64,000 nt of DNA from Kutzneria sp. 744 (GTDB lineage: Bacteria > Actinomycetota > Actinomycetes > Mycobacteriales > Pseudonocardiaceae). The notes below the pieces were generated by a model that worked only from the letters and a program-made list of their open reading frames with translations, made no database searches and was not told where the DNA came from. A program made the position numbers and the translations under genes. The DNA lies in NCBI RefSeq assembly GCF_000568255.1, contig NZ_KK037166.1:10894358-10958357 (forward strand), written 5' to 3'. Of the stretch, positions 16,919-26,618 are shown piece by piece. The stretch's first letter is position 1; each line of letters begins with the position of its first letter.

Positions 16919-17518
16919 TCACTTCTCGTCGCGCCGCGCCCGGTCCCTGAGGTAGCGCGTGTGGTCGGACTGGCGCCGCGAATCGGCGTCGTAGAACTCC
17001 TCGGCGATCCGCCGCGCCTCCTGTTCCAGCAGGTCGAGCTGGGTGAGCAGCTGCTCGGCGGCGCTCGGCTCGCTGGCCACGCGGCGGGTCACGGCGTACC
17101 ACCACGGCATGTTCAAGAACGTCTGCACCGTCGTCGGCAGGTCCGTGGCGGCGATCCGCGCGACCGCGTGCAGGGTGTCCGGGTAGGCGCTCAACTCGGC
17201 CGGACGGGCCAACAGCCCGCAGAGCACTTCGGCGATCCGGTCCAGCCGTTCGATGGCCTCGGCCGGCATCCGATTGCCGAGCCCGCGCACCCGCGCCACG
17301 AGCGAGTCCAGGCCGCGCAGCAACGCCTCGGCCTCCTCGGCCGGCTGCGGCGGCACCAGCCGCACCCGCTCCGGCGGGGCGGCCAGCGCGCCGGCGGCGT
17401 ACAGCGCGGCGACCACGCCGAGCCAGTACGCGCCGCCGACACCCACGAAGTGCAGGCCCAGCCCGACGATCCCACCGGCGCAGCCGGCGAGGTTCTTGGT
17501 CGAACCCAGATATCTCAC
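16919..17518 (-). CDS. XpaC-like membrane protein of the TelA unit
   Basis: 199-residue protein with two N-terminal hydrophobic segments (about residues 10-25 and 27-45). A long helical cytoplasmic part rich in L, A, E and R follows (EEAEALLRGLDSLVARVRGL...). The layout matches XpaC/YceG-partner proteins that neighbour TelA in Firmicutes and actinobacteria. The GTG start overlaps the stop of the VWA fusion gene (GTGA). Its biochemical role is unknown. The assignment rests on topology and neighbourhood, since overall similarity cannot be measured here. Confidence 0.6.
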   Translation of the reverse strand: MRYLGSTKNLAGCAGGIVGLGLHFVGVGGAYWLGVVAALYAAGALAAPPERVRLVPPQPAEEAEALLRGLDSLVARVRGLGNRMPAEAIERLDRIAEVLCGLLARPAELSAYPDTLHAVARIAATDLPTTVQTFLNMPWWYAVTRRVASEPSAAEQLLTQLDLLEQEARRIAEEFYDADSRRQSDHTRYLRDRARRDEK

Positions 17519-19122
17519 TGGTAGCCCCGGATGTCCTTGAAGACGTCGGCCAGCGACTGGCTGCGGCCGTCGAACACCTTGCCGCCGGTCGCGGTGGCGA
17601 TGGCGTTCATGTCGTCCTGGCTACCCTCGCCGAACAGCACGGGGAACACGGGCGTGCCCTTGAGCCGGTCCGGCACCGTGCCGACGAAGCTCTTGAAGTC
17701 GTCCAGGCCGGCGCCCGCGGTGTTCTCGCCGTCGGTCATCAGCACGATGGAGGTGAACCGGTCCGGGTCGGTGTCGGACTGCTGCTCCAGGATCTGGTAC
17801 GCCTTCTCCAGGCTGGTGAAGATGGCGGTGTCGCCGTCGGCCACCAGCCCGTCGGCGGTCTGCTTGATCTGGTCCAGCGCCGGCTGCCGGTTGTCCGGGT
17901 CGACGGTCATCGTCACCGGCGCGGCCGGGCCGGTGGAGAACGGCAGCAGCGTGACCTGTTCCCGCGCGTGGAACTGCCGGTAGCGGCCGACCAGCGAGCT
18001 GTCGACGCCGGTCAGGCCGCTCAGCGCCGCCTTCAGCGCGGCCAGCCGGTCGCCCTCCATGGAGCCGGACGTGTCGAGCACGTACACGGTCCGGGACGGA
18101 CGGCGGATCTTGTCGAAGTAGGCCGAGACGAGCGTGTCGACGGCCTGTTCGGTGCCGGGGAACGGAAGTTCGACCGGGCTGGCGTCGGTGAACTCCTTGG
18201 CCAGCGGCACCTGCGGCGCGATGGGACGGCGGTGCGTGGTCTCCATGATCCTGCGCTGCACGTCCGGGGTGCGCAGGTGGTCGGTGAGGCGCCGGAACGA
18301 GTCGCGGGCATCGGAATTGGCCGACGCCAACAGGGTCAGCGGGTAGTCGGCCGTCACCACACCGTCCGACGGGTGGATCACGGTGAGTCCCTTCATCTCC
18401 AGCAGCACCGACTCGTAGTTGATGAGCCCGTCCACCTTCGGACCGGGATCGGCGCCGCTGGCCCGCTTCTGGAACGCGTCCGACAGCCAGCCCGAGGAGC
18501 CGGCGCTCAACGTCTGCGCGGCGAAGAACTGCTTGAGCTGCGGCGTGATCGCGGTGATCTGGTCGGGCGTCAGCGCGCTGCCGCTGCCGGCCAGCGCGGC
18601 CGCCACGCCGACCAGCGCGGAGAAGCCGGAGTTGGAGGCCGACGGATCGGTCATGCCGTAGCTGAACCTGTGCTGCCCGGCCGCCTCGGCGATCTGCGAC
18701 CACGTGACCTTGCCGTCCTGCCACCCCAGTTGCTGCAGCACGGAGTTGGGCAGCCCGAGCACCACCGGCGAGCTCATGATCTTCGTCTGGGTGCCGAGCT
18801 TCTTGGCGCCGCCGGGCAGCAGCGTGAGATAACGGTTGGAGGAGAACCAGATCGCGTCGTAGGCGGAGTCGGCCTTGCCGTCGAGCACCGTCTGCGCGCC
18901 CTCCAGCGTGCCGGAGAAGGTGAACTTCACCTGCACCCCGGTCGCCTTGGCCGCTTCGTCCAGTATCGGCTGCATGTCGGCCAGCTCGCTGCCGGCCAGC
19001 ACCCGCAGCACGCCCGCTTTCGCCTGTCCCAGCGGCTGTTTCTGGTCCTTGCTGTCGCCGCCGGAACAGCCGGCCAGCCCCACCGCCAGCACGGCGGCCA
19101 GCGCGATGAACCGCTTCCTCAT
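17515..19122 (-). CDS. Lipoprotein: solute-binding domain fused to a VWA domain
   Basis: 535-residue exported lipoprotein. The signal peptide ends in a lipobox (AVGLAGCSGG, Cys at residue 19). Residues 35-320 form a type 2 periplasmic-binding domain (VLRVLAGSELADMQPILDEA ... LPNSVLQQLGW), of the kind that binds molybdate, iron or similar ligands. Residues 345-535 form a von Willebrand A domain with an intact MIDAS start (DTSGSM at about 349-354) and a second metal segment (LMTDGEN). No permease or ATPase is nearby, so it is probably not a transporter part. It overlaps telA upstream and the XpaC-like gene downstream by 4 bases each. Confidence 0.88.
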   Translation of the reverse strand: MRKRFIALAAVLAVGLAGCSGGDSKDQKQPLGQAKAGVLRVLAGSELADMQPILDEAAKATGVQVKFTFSGTLEGAQTVLDGKADSAYDAIWFSSNRYLTLLPGGAKKLGTQTKIMSSPVVLGLPNSVLQQLGWQDGKVTWSQIAEAAGQHRFSYGMTDPSASNSGFSALVGVAAALAGSGSALTPDQITAITPQLKQFFAAQTLSAGSSGWLSDAFQKRASGADPGPKVDGLINYESVLLEMKGLTVIHPSDGVVTADYPLTLLASANSDARDSFRRLTDHLRTPDVQRRIMETTHRRPIAPQVPLAKEFTDASPVELPFPGTEQAVDTLVSAYFDKIRRPSRTVYVLDTSGSMEGDRLAALKAALSGLTGVDSSLVGRYRQFHAREQVTLLPFSTGPAAPVTMTVDPDNRQPALDQIKQTADGLVADGDTAIFTSLEKAYQILEQQSDTDPDRFTSIVLMTDGENTAGAGLDDFKSFVGTVPDRLKGTPVFPVLFGEGSQDDMNAIATATGGKVFDGRSQSLADVFKDIRGYQ

Positions 19123-20219
19123 GGTGTCTCCCGTAAGCGGTTCTGAGCCCGTCGCAACTCGTCCTCCAACGCGGAGACGGTGTCGGCCATCGCCGACGCG
19201 GCGGCGGCCTTGAAGCCCTCGACGTCGTCGATGGCCCGGTAGATCTGGTCGAACGACTGCCGCAGCGTGTCCATGCCGACCGCGGGATCGGTGCTGATGC
19301 GCTGGATCTGCTGGCCCTGCATGGCGATCAGGTCCGCGTTGGCCTTGATCAGCCCGTCCGTGGTGGCCCGCAGCGTCTCCATCTCGTCGATCACCTTGCG
19401 CTGCCCGGCCAGCGCGCCGCTGACCACGACGGCGATGCGCAGCGCCGAGACGGTCGTGCCGGCGGCGCGGTCGACGCCCCGGATCAGCTCGTCGTTGTTG
19501 CGCCGCAACACGTCCAGGGCGAGATAGCCCTGCACGCAGACGGCCAGCTGGGTGAGCAGGTCCTGATGTCGTTGCCGCACCGGGAAAAGCACCTCGGCCC
19601 GGACCGCGTTGGCCCGCGCCGGATCGGCCAGGTCCATAATGGACGCCTGACGGTCCACCGCCTCGTCGACCGCGCCGGCCATCGCCGCCGCTTCGGACAG
19701 CCGGCCCATGGCCTCCCACAGGCGTTCCCGCTCGCCCTGGATCGCCGCGTTGTCCCGCTTCAGATCGTCCTGGCGGGCCCGCAGCGAGCGCACCACGGCG
19801 TTGATCGGCGCATCCGCGGCCTGATAGCGGGCCAGCAGCTTCCTGGCCGGATTGCCCAGGCTGATGCCGAACACCTTGCGGCCGGCCGGATCCAGCTCGT
19901 GGATCCGCTCCCGTAGCTCGGTCAGGCTCACGCTCACCTGCTCCGACGGCGGGTTCACGCCCCGCACCGCCCGGTCGAGCAGCCGGCCCGCGATCGTCGC
20001 CGCCACCCGCATCTCGTCCTCGCCCAGCGCCAGCACCTTGCCCACCCGCACCGAGAAGTCCGGCGCCATCGGGTCCATCGCGCCCAACTCGGCGGCGATC
20101 CGCTCGGCGTCGTCGGCCAGCTTGCCCAGCCGCTCCGCCGGCACCGGCACCATGCCCGTCGCGCTGGACGTCGACACCGCGCCGACCGGCTCCGGTGCGG
20201 TCAGCGGCCGCTCGCTCAC
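19119..20219 (-). CDS. TelA-family toxic anion resistance protein
   Basis: 366-residue helical protein of the TelA/KlaA (YaaN/YceH) family. It has long amphipathic helices (LDPAGRKVFGISLGNPARKLLARYQ; LRARQDDLKRDNAAIQGER; DEMETLRATTDGLIKANADLI) without membrane spans or signal peptide. TelA proteins are linked to tellurite, nisin and cell-envelope stress resistance, with unknown biochemistry, and often pair with XpaC. It starts at GTG 20219 overlapping the stop of the membrane-anchored binding protein, and its stop overlaps the start of the SBP-VWA fusion. Confidence 0.88.
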   Translation of the reverse strand: MSERPLTAPEPVGAVSTSSATGMVPVPAERLGKLADDAERIAAELGAMDPMAPDFSVRVGKVLALGEDEMRVAATIAGRLLDRAVRGVNPPSEQVSVSLTELRERIHELDPAGRKVFGISLGNPARKLLARYQAADAPINAVVRSLRARQDDLKRDNAAIQGERERLWEAMGRLSEAAAMAGAVDEAVDRQASIMDLADPARANAVRAEVLFPVRQRHQDLLTQLAVCVQGYLALDVLRRNNDELIRGVDRAAGTTVSALRIAVVVSGALAGQRKVIDEMETLRATTDGLIKANADLIAMQGQQIQRISTDPAVGMDTLRQSFDQIYRAIDDVEGFKAAAASAMADTVSALEDELRRAQNRLRETP

Positions 20220-21304
20220 GCCCCGTACTGCTTTCCGACGGCGTCCAGCAGCCGTTCGAGCGTCTCGAACGACGGCGGGTCGACGGTGTCCACCAGCGAG
20301 GTCGGCAGCGGCAGCTTGTGCTCGGACACGACCTGGGTGAAGTACTTCGGGTCCTGCGTGCGGAAACCGAAGGTGGCGGCCAGCTTCGACAGCTCGGGGT
20401 CGCTGTTGAGCAGCTGCCCGACCTGGTCGCCCGGGCCCTTCAGCGCGACCAGCGTGTGCTTGGAGTAGACGGTGGGGGACAGGTACAGCAGCCGCATGTC
20501 GGGCTTGATCGAACCGTCGTCGCGCACCAGGCGATCGGCGTACTGCGCCTCGTAGACCAACACCATGGGATTGCGGCCGATGCCGGCCGACAGGTAGTCC
20601 TCGAAGGGCGCGTCCGAGCTGTTCTGGGTGTAGCCCTGGTTGGTGAACAGCGGGGTGACCTTGGGCAGGATCGTCGCCTCCTGCTGCTGCGTGTTGACCA
20701 CGCTGAAGCCGTTGGCCACGTACGAGGCGATGGACAGGTACATCGCCGCCGAGTTGGAGTCGCGGGGATCGGTGGTGGTGATCAGGATGTTCTTGCGCAC
20801 CGGATAGCTGGTGTTGCCGGGCAGCTGGTCCCAGCGTGTGCCGTTCGCAGTGAGCTCCATGTACTTGGCGATGTCCAGCACGTCGTAGTCGCCCGCGCCC
20901 TTGTGCACCACGCCGGCCTTGGTCAGCAGGTCGACGATCGGGGCGAAGGTGGCCACCGCCATCGGCGAGGAGAACGGGGCATAGGTGTGGGCGTTGCCGT
21001 GGTCGTGCCGGATGCGGTCGGCCGCGGGGCTGCTGGACGGGAAGGCGAAGTCGTACCTCGACAGGTCCGTCTGGATGGCCATCTGGCGCGAGCCGGCCGG
21101 ATCCACCTGCACGTCCAGTCCGTGCCTGGCGAACGCGTCCTTGACCCGCTGGTCGCTGAAGAAGGCCAGCTTCTCCGAGCCGATGACGCCACGCACGGTG
21201 GTCAGCGGGGCGCTGTCGGTGCCACCGCCGCTGCCGAAGATCACGGCCAGTGCGACCCCGGTCACCAGAACGACCGCGAGGCCGATGCTGATCAGCCGTT
21301 TCAC
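20216..21304 (-). CDS. Membrane-anchored solute-binding-like protein of the TelA unit
   Basis: 362-residue protein with one N-terminal membrane anchor (RLISIGLAVVLVTGVALAVIF, residues 3-23). It lacks the lipobox Cys of classical binding proteins. The extracytoplasmic domain resembles type 2 binding proteins (VRGVIGSEKLAFFSDQRVKDAF; YDFAFPSSSPAADRI; GGIGRNPMVLVYEAQY-like substrate-groove segments). It is first of four overlapping genes (binding protein, TelA, SBP-VWA, XpaC-like). I chose GTG 21304, preceded by GGGAGAC. No transporter subunits accompany it, which suggests a sensor or scaffold role in envelope stress; this is inference. Confidence 0.78.
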   Translation of the reverse strand: MKRLISIGLAVVLVTGVALAVIFGSGGGTDSAPLTTVRGVIGSEKLAFFSDQRVKDAFARHGLDVQVDPAGSRQMAIQTDLSRYDFAFPSSSPAADRIRHDHGNAHTYAPFSSPMAVATFAPIVDLLTKAGVVHKGAGDYDVLDIAKYMELTANGTRWDQLPGNTSYPVRKNILITTTDPRDSNSAAMYLSIASYVANGFSVVNTQQQEATILPKVTPLFTNQGYTQNSSDAPFEDYLSAGIGRNPMVLVYEAQYADRLVRDDGSIKPDMRLLYLSPTVYSKHTLVALKGPGDQVGQLLNSDPELSKLAATFGFRTQDPKYFTQVVSEHKLPLPTSLVDTVDPPSFETLERLLDAVGKQYGA

Positions 21305-21434
21305 CTTTGTCTCCCAAGGGATTCCCGGTGGCGACAACGCCGCCGTGGCGATCATCGCCCGGGCCACGGGCGTGGTGACGGGGGTTGGCCGGATCGGGTC
21401 ATGAATTCTTGGTGAACGGGCAGCGCCGTTGCCA

Positions 21435-21450
21435 TACCAACTGGTCGGTA
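21435..21450. promoter_or_regulatory. TetR-type operator candidate before the acyl-CoA ligase
   Basis: TACCAACTGGTCGGTA is a near-palindrome with TACC/GGTA ends, of the length bound by TetR-type regulators of fatty-acid genes. It lies 38 bases upstream of the ligase start, between that gene and the divergent TelA unit, so it could act on either. No regulator gene is adjacent. Confidence 0.45.
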
Positions 21451-21487
21451 CTAGCGTGGTCGCGAGTCGTCCAACGGAGGTCGTCGC

Positions 21488-23113
<1,626 letters not shown>

Positions 23114-23123
23114 GCTACGGCCG

Positions 23124-23182
23124 CATGCAGGTAAGGCGTCCTTCCCTGCGTTCACCGAGGGTAAGGCGTCCTTCCCTGCATG
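23124..23182. repeat. Tandem GTAAGGCGTCCTTCCCTGC repeat within an inverted repeat
   Basis: The 19-mer GTAAGGCGTCCTTCCCTGC occurs exactly at 23131-23149 and 23161-23179, a 30-base period. The pair is bracketed by CATGCAGG (from 23124) and CCTGCATG (to 23182), so the whole block can fold into a long stem-loop. It separates convergent genes and may terminate both; AAGGCGTCCTT is itself close to palindromic. Confidence 0.6.
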
Positions 23183-23200
23183 TGGCTGCGCCGCCGCCCC

Positions 23201-23926
23201 CTAGTTGTTGAACAGGCTGCTTCGCCCACCCTCGTTCTGCGGCAGGTACGGGGTGAGGGAGTGGGCGAGGCGGTCGATGGGCAGGGACTGGAGCCACACG
23301 CGGCCGGGGCCGGTGAGCTCGGCCAGGAAGATGCCGTCGCCGCCGAAGAGCTTGTTGCGGATGCCGGGCACGGTGGTGATGCCGAACTGCACGGTGTCCT
23401 GGAACAGGCCGATGTGCCCGGGGTGGGCGCGGATCACCTGACCGGGCTGGAGGTCGTAGGGCACGACCTCGCCGGACAGCTGGAGCCACGCGCGGCCCTG
23501 GCCGCCGATGCGTTGGAGGAGGAAGCCCTCGCCGCCGAAGATGCCGGCGCCGAGCCGCTGCTGGAAGCCGGTGGTGAGGGTGACGCCCATGGTGCCGGCG
23601 ACGTAGGAGCGGCGGTGGGCGAGAAAGCCGTAGCCGGGCTGGGGAGCGACGTCCACGGGGAAGATCTGCCCGGGCAGGTGGGCGGCGAAGGACACCGAAC
23701 CGGGCTGGCCCACGGCGGTGTAGTTGGTCATGAAGAAGGTGCCGCCGGACAGACTGCGTTTGAGGGCCCCGAAAACGCCGCTGCTGCCGGCGCCCTGCGT
23801 CGAGGTGCTCAGCTGGATGCTGGCCGACATCCAGGACAGCTCCCCGGACTCGGCGCACACCGATTCGCCCGGATTGAGCATGATGTCCAGCACGGGCATG
23901 ACGGTGCCGTGCACACGATCCTGCAT
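23201..23926 (-). CDS. AIM24 / TIGR00266 family protein
   Basis: 241-residue soluble protein of the AIM24 family, a trimeric beta-sandwich fold of unknown function. Diagnostic segments are [45 protein letters not shown] and a repeated glycine-rich turn ([30 protein letters not shown]). I chose the ATG at 23926 because GGAGGG lies just upstream; an in-frame GTG/ATG extension exists to 23965. No operon partner is present. Confidence 0.85.
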   Translation of the reverse strand: MQDRVHGTVMPVLDIMLNPGESVCAESGELSWMSASIQLSTSTQGAGSSGVFGALKRSLSGGTFFMTNYTAVGQPGSVSFAAHLPGQIFPVDVAPQPGYGFLAHRRSYVAGTMGVTLTTGFQQRLGAGIFGGEGFLLQRIGGQGRAWLQLSGEVVPYDLQPGQVIRAHPGHIGLFQDTVQFGITTVPGIRNKLFGGDGIFLAELTGPGRVWLQSLPIDRLAHSLTPYLPQNEGGRSSLFNN

Positions 23927-24019
23927 GATCCCTCCCAGTGGGTTCCCCGCTCTGACGCGGATCATGGCAGGCCGGTTCCGGGCGGCCCCCGCCCGGTGTC
24001 GGACGGGGGCCGGGAACCA

Positions 24020-25783
24020 CTAGGAGACGGCGAAGTCGTCCGCGTAGACGGTGCCCTGGGCGTACCAGCCGTGCACGTAGACGGTGACGGCGCCGGAACC
24101 GCCGGTGGTGAACGGAATCGTGAGCTGGGTGTAGCCACTGGACGAGGTCCAGGTCTCGGCGCTGGCCCCGCCCTTGACGCCGGCGTAGGCGAAGTTGCCG
24201 CGCACCCACACGGTCAGCTTGTGGCTGGCGTTGGGGGACACGGTGATCGTCTGGTCGCACTCGCCGGTCTGGCTGTTGGTGGCGGCGACGGACAGCGCGT
24301 GCGTGCCGCCGTGCACCGGGGTGGAGACGACCGCGCCGCCGGACTGGCACGTCCACGGGCTCAGCGCGCCGGTCTCCAGGCCGGGGTTGACGATCGCGCC
24401 GGGCGGCGGGGGAGGCGTGGTGCCGTTGACGGTCAGGGTGAACGTGGCGGAGTGGCTGGTGGAGCCGGCGGCGCCGGTGATGGTCAGCGGGTAGCTGCCG
24501 GCCGTCGCCGAAGAGGTGGTGTTCACGGTCAGTGTCGCCGTTCCGCCGGCCGACACTGAGGTGGGACTGACCGAGGCGGTGACGCCGGCCGGTGCGCCGC
24601 TGACGCTGAGCGTGACGTTCTGCGCGGAACCGGTGGTGACAGCGGTCTTCACGGCCGCGGTGGTGGAGCTGCCGGGGTTGACGGCGGCGGAGCCGGGCGT
24701 CACCGACACGGAGAAGTCGTTGGTGGGCGGGGTGGTGCTGCCGCTGGTGAACGGCGCGAAGACGTGGCTGAAGTCCCAGGTGTTCTGGGCGATGCCGGAG
24801 CAGCTGTCGTTGCCGCCGACGCCCGGACAACCGCCGTTGTCACGCTGCAGGGCCCAGAAGGACAGCATGTTGATGCCCTTGGACACGGCCCAGTTGTAGA
24901 CCGAGGTGGCGTTGGCGACGGTGAAGATCTCCGGCGGGCCGGTCTCGCCGCCGGTGCCGTAGTCGTCGCGGCCGGGCATCTCGGTGACACCGACCATGGC
25001 GTAGCGCTGGGCCTCGGTCTTGCCCGGGTAGAGCTGTCCGAGCTGGCCGACCAGGCCCGCGACCGCGGTCTGGGTGTCCTTGGCCATGTCGTGCTGGGCG
25101 TTGTCGTAGTAGTCGAACGTCATCAGGTTGACGACGTCGATCCGCGCCTGGTTGGACACGGCGTTCTGCAGCACGTTGAAGCCGGTGTCCAGGCCGGTGG
25201 GCGTGGTCGGCAGCGTGTAGGAGAACTGGAGGTTGCGGCCGTTGGCCGCGGCCCAGTCCTCGGCCATCTTGATGGCCTTGTTGCGGCGGTCGATGCCGGC
25301 GCTGTTGGTGAGCGAGTCGACCTCGACGTCCAGGTCGATGCGGCTGATGTTGTACGTGGTGACCAGGCTCTCGAAGCCGGCGGCGATCTTCGAGACGTCC
25401 GTGCAGCTGTCGGCCAGCTCGGTGTTGGTCGTGTCGGCGGTGTAGCCGCCCAGCGACGGGATGGCGTCGCCGCCGGCGGCCTGCAGCGCGGCGATCTCGG
25501 TGCCGAAGCTGCCGCCGCCGATCGCGGTGGTGCCGTCCCACAGCAGGGTGCAGGAGCCGGCGCTGGCGGTCTGCAGGAAGGCGAACGTCAGGTACTTGAC
25601 GCCGGCCTGGCGGGCGATCGCCGAGGGGCTCTGACCGTCCTGATAGGTCTCGAAGTACGGGGCGAACACATGCGTCGGCAGGGGAGTGGCCTTCGGCGTG
25701 ACCGCGGCGTCGGCGCTCGCGACCAGGCCGGCTACCGAGACGGCGGCCACGGCCGCGCTCAGTAATGCCGTTCTCAAACGCAT
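24020..25783 (-). CDS. Secreted multidomain GH18 chitinase
   Basis: 587-residue exported chitinase. The Sec signal peptide (MRLRTALLSAAVAAVSVAGLV...ADA) covers about 27 residues. The GH18 barrel spans about 40-345, with the catalytic strand IDLDVEVDS (Glu at 154), FDYYDNAQHD and MLSFWALQRDN. A proline-threonine linker then leads to an immunoglobulin-like domain (about 355-450, VSPTSVSAGGTATLTV). A second linker (TTPPPPPGA) leads to a C-terminal carbohydrate-binding module (INPGLETGALSPWTC-type jelly roll). It hydrolyses chitin outside the cell. A DasR-like operator lies about 50 bases upstream of the start. Confidence 0.92.
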   Translation of the reverse strand: MRLRTALLSAAVAAVSVAGLVASADAAVTPKATPLPTHVFAPYFETYQDGQSPSAIARQAGVKYLTFAFLQTASAGSCTLLWDGTTAIGGGSFGTEIAALQAAGGDAIPSLGGYTADTTNTELADSCTDVSKIAAGFESLVTTYNISRIDLDVEVDSLTNSAGIDRRNKAIKMAEDWAAANGRNLQFSYTLPTTPTGLDTGFNVLQNAVSNQARIDVVNLMTFDYYDNAQHDMAKDTQTAVAGLVGQLGQLYPGKTEAQRYAMVGVTEMPGRDDYGTGGETGPPEIFTVANATSVYNWAVSKGINMLSFWALQRDNGGCPGVGGNDSCSGIAQNTWDFSHVFAPFTSGSTTPPTNDFSVSVTPGSAAVNPGSSTTAAVKTAVTTGSAQNVTLSVSGAPAGVTASVSPTSVSAGGTATLTVNTTSSATAGSYPLTITGAAGSTSHSATFTLTVNGTTPPPPPGAIVNPGLETGALSPWTCQSGGAVVSTPVHGGTHALSVAATNSQTGECDQTITVSPNASHKLTVWVRGNFAYAGVKGGASAETWTSSSGYTQLTIPFTTGGSGAVTVYVHGWYAQGTVYADDFAVS

Positions 25784-25833
25784 CCTTGCTCCAGGGGTGG
25801 GCGGGATAAGGACATGGCAGCGGCCTGCTCACA

Positions 25834-25849
25834 ATTGGACTAGACCACC
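25834..25849. promoter_or_regulatory. DasR-responsive element (dre-like)
   Basis: ATTGGACTAGACCACC matches 13 of 16 positions of the DasR consensus A(C/G)TGGTCTAGACCA(C/G)T, including the central CTAGACCA. It lies 51 bases upstream of the chitinase start. DasR is the GntR-type repressor that controls chitin and N-acetylglucosamine genes in Streptomyces and relatives, so its presence here is functionally coherent. No dasR gene is in the window. Confidence 0.7.
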
Positions 25850-25931
25850 GGTCGTGTCAAGGGACCGAACGGCGGAGCGCCCCTCTCGACCAGGGGGTCA
25901 GGCCCGGCGGACTGAGAAGTGCGAGGCCCCC

Positions 25932-26032
25932 GCCGATGCCTGGAACGTCGCCGGATTTCGATCGCCGCCACCCACGCGAGCACCCGCGAAGCCGATGCGG
26001 CGTTCGAAATCCGGCCAGCGAAGGCATCGGCC
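25932..26032. repeat. Imperfect long inverted repeat between chitinase and marR
   Basis: The left arm GCCGATGCCT...CCGGATTTCGA.CGCCGC pairs with a right arm CGGCGTTCGAAATCCGG...AGGCATCGGC about 30 bases away. Exact blocks of 10, 11 and 6 bases are separated by short mismatched stretches. The structure could be a hairpin transcript or the remnant of a small non-autonomous element. The rest of 25784-26174 holds the dre-like site and the marR promoter. Confidence 0.5.
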
Positions 26033-26174
26033 CCACAGGGGGCCGAGCCGCGCGGGCGGAGCACGCGCCATCGAACACGGTCGCCGACGTTTCGGGCGTT
26101 CCCGGCCTCCCGTTCGATCACGGGATCCGCGTCGCGTGTTCCGGCCGGGGCGGGGTGCGGCTACGCTCCCGCGA

Positions 26175-26618
26175 ATGTCGTCCCGGACCACCTCGGCGCG
26201 CATCGAAGCCGCGATCGGGCAGCTGCTGCGTCGCAGCACCCGAGCCCACCTGTACGACACCATGGTCGCCGGCCTGGACGGAGTGGACGCCACGACCTAT
26301 CCCGTGCTCAGCGGCGTCGCCCGCTGGCAGCCGATCAGCGCGACCAACCTGGCGCAGGAGATCGGCATCGACCGCACCGCGACCACCCGCTACGCCAGCC
26401 GACTGCAGCAGGCCGGCCTGGTCGACCGGGTCCCCGACCCCTCCGACGCCCGGGCCACGCTGCTCCGCCTGACCCCGGCCGGCGACCAGATCGTGGAGAC
26501 CATGCGCGACCGGCTGGTCGGCCACCTGGAGGCGGCCACCGCCGATTGGCCGGACGAGGAGGCGCAGCGGTTCGCGGTGTCCCTCGAACGGCTGGTCGAC
26601 ACCCTCAGCCGGCGATGA
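26175..26618 (+). CDS. MarR-family transcriptional regulator
   Basis: 147-residue winged-helix regulator. The recognition region ISATNLAQEIGIDRTATTRYASRLQQAGLVDR and the wing DPSDARATLLRLTPAGDQIV (about residues 48-100) are standard MarR. Long terminal helices provide dimerisation. The ATG at 26175 gives the family length. The 3' end overlaps a convergent gene by 14 bases. No obvious target is adjacent except possibly itself or the divergent chitinase. Confidence 0.88.
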   Translation: MSSRTTSARIEAAIGQLLRRSTRAHLYDTMVAGLDGVDATTYPVLSGVARWQPISATNLAQEIGIDRTATTRYASRLQQAGLVDRVPDPSDARATLLRLTPAGDQIVETMRDRLVGHLEAATADWPDEEAQRFAVSLERLVDTLSRR

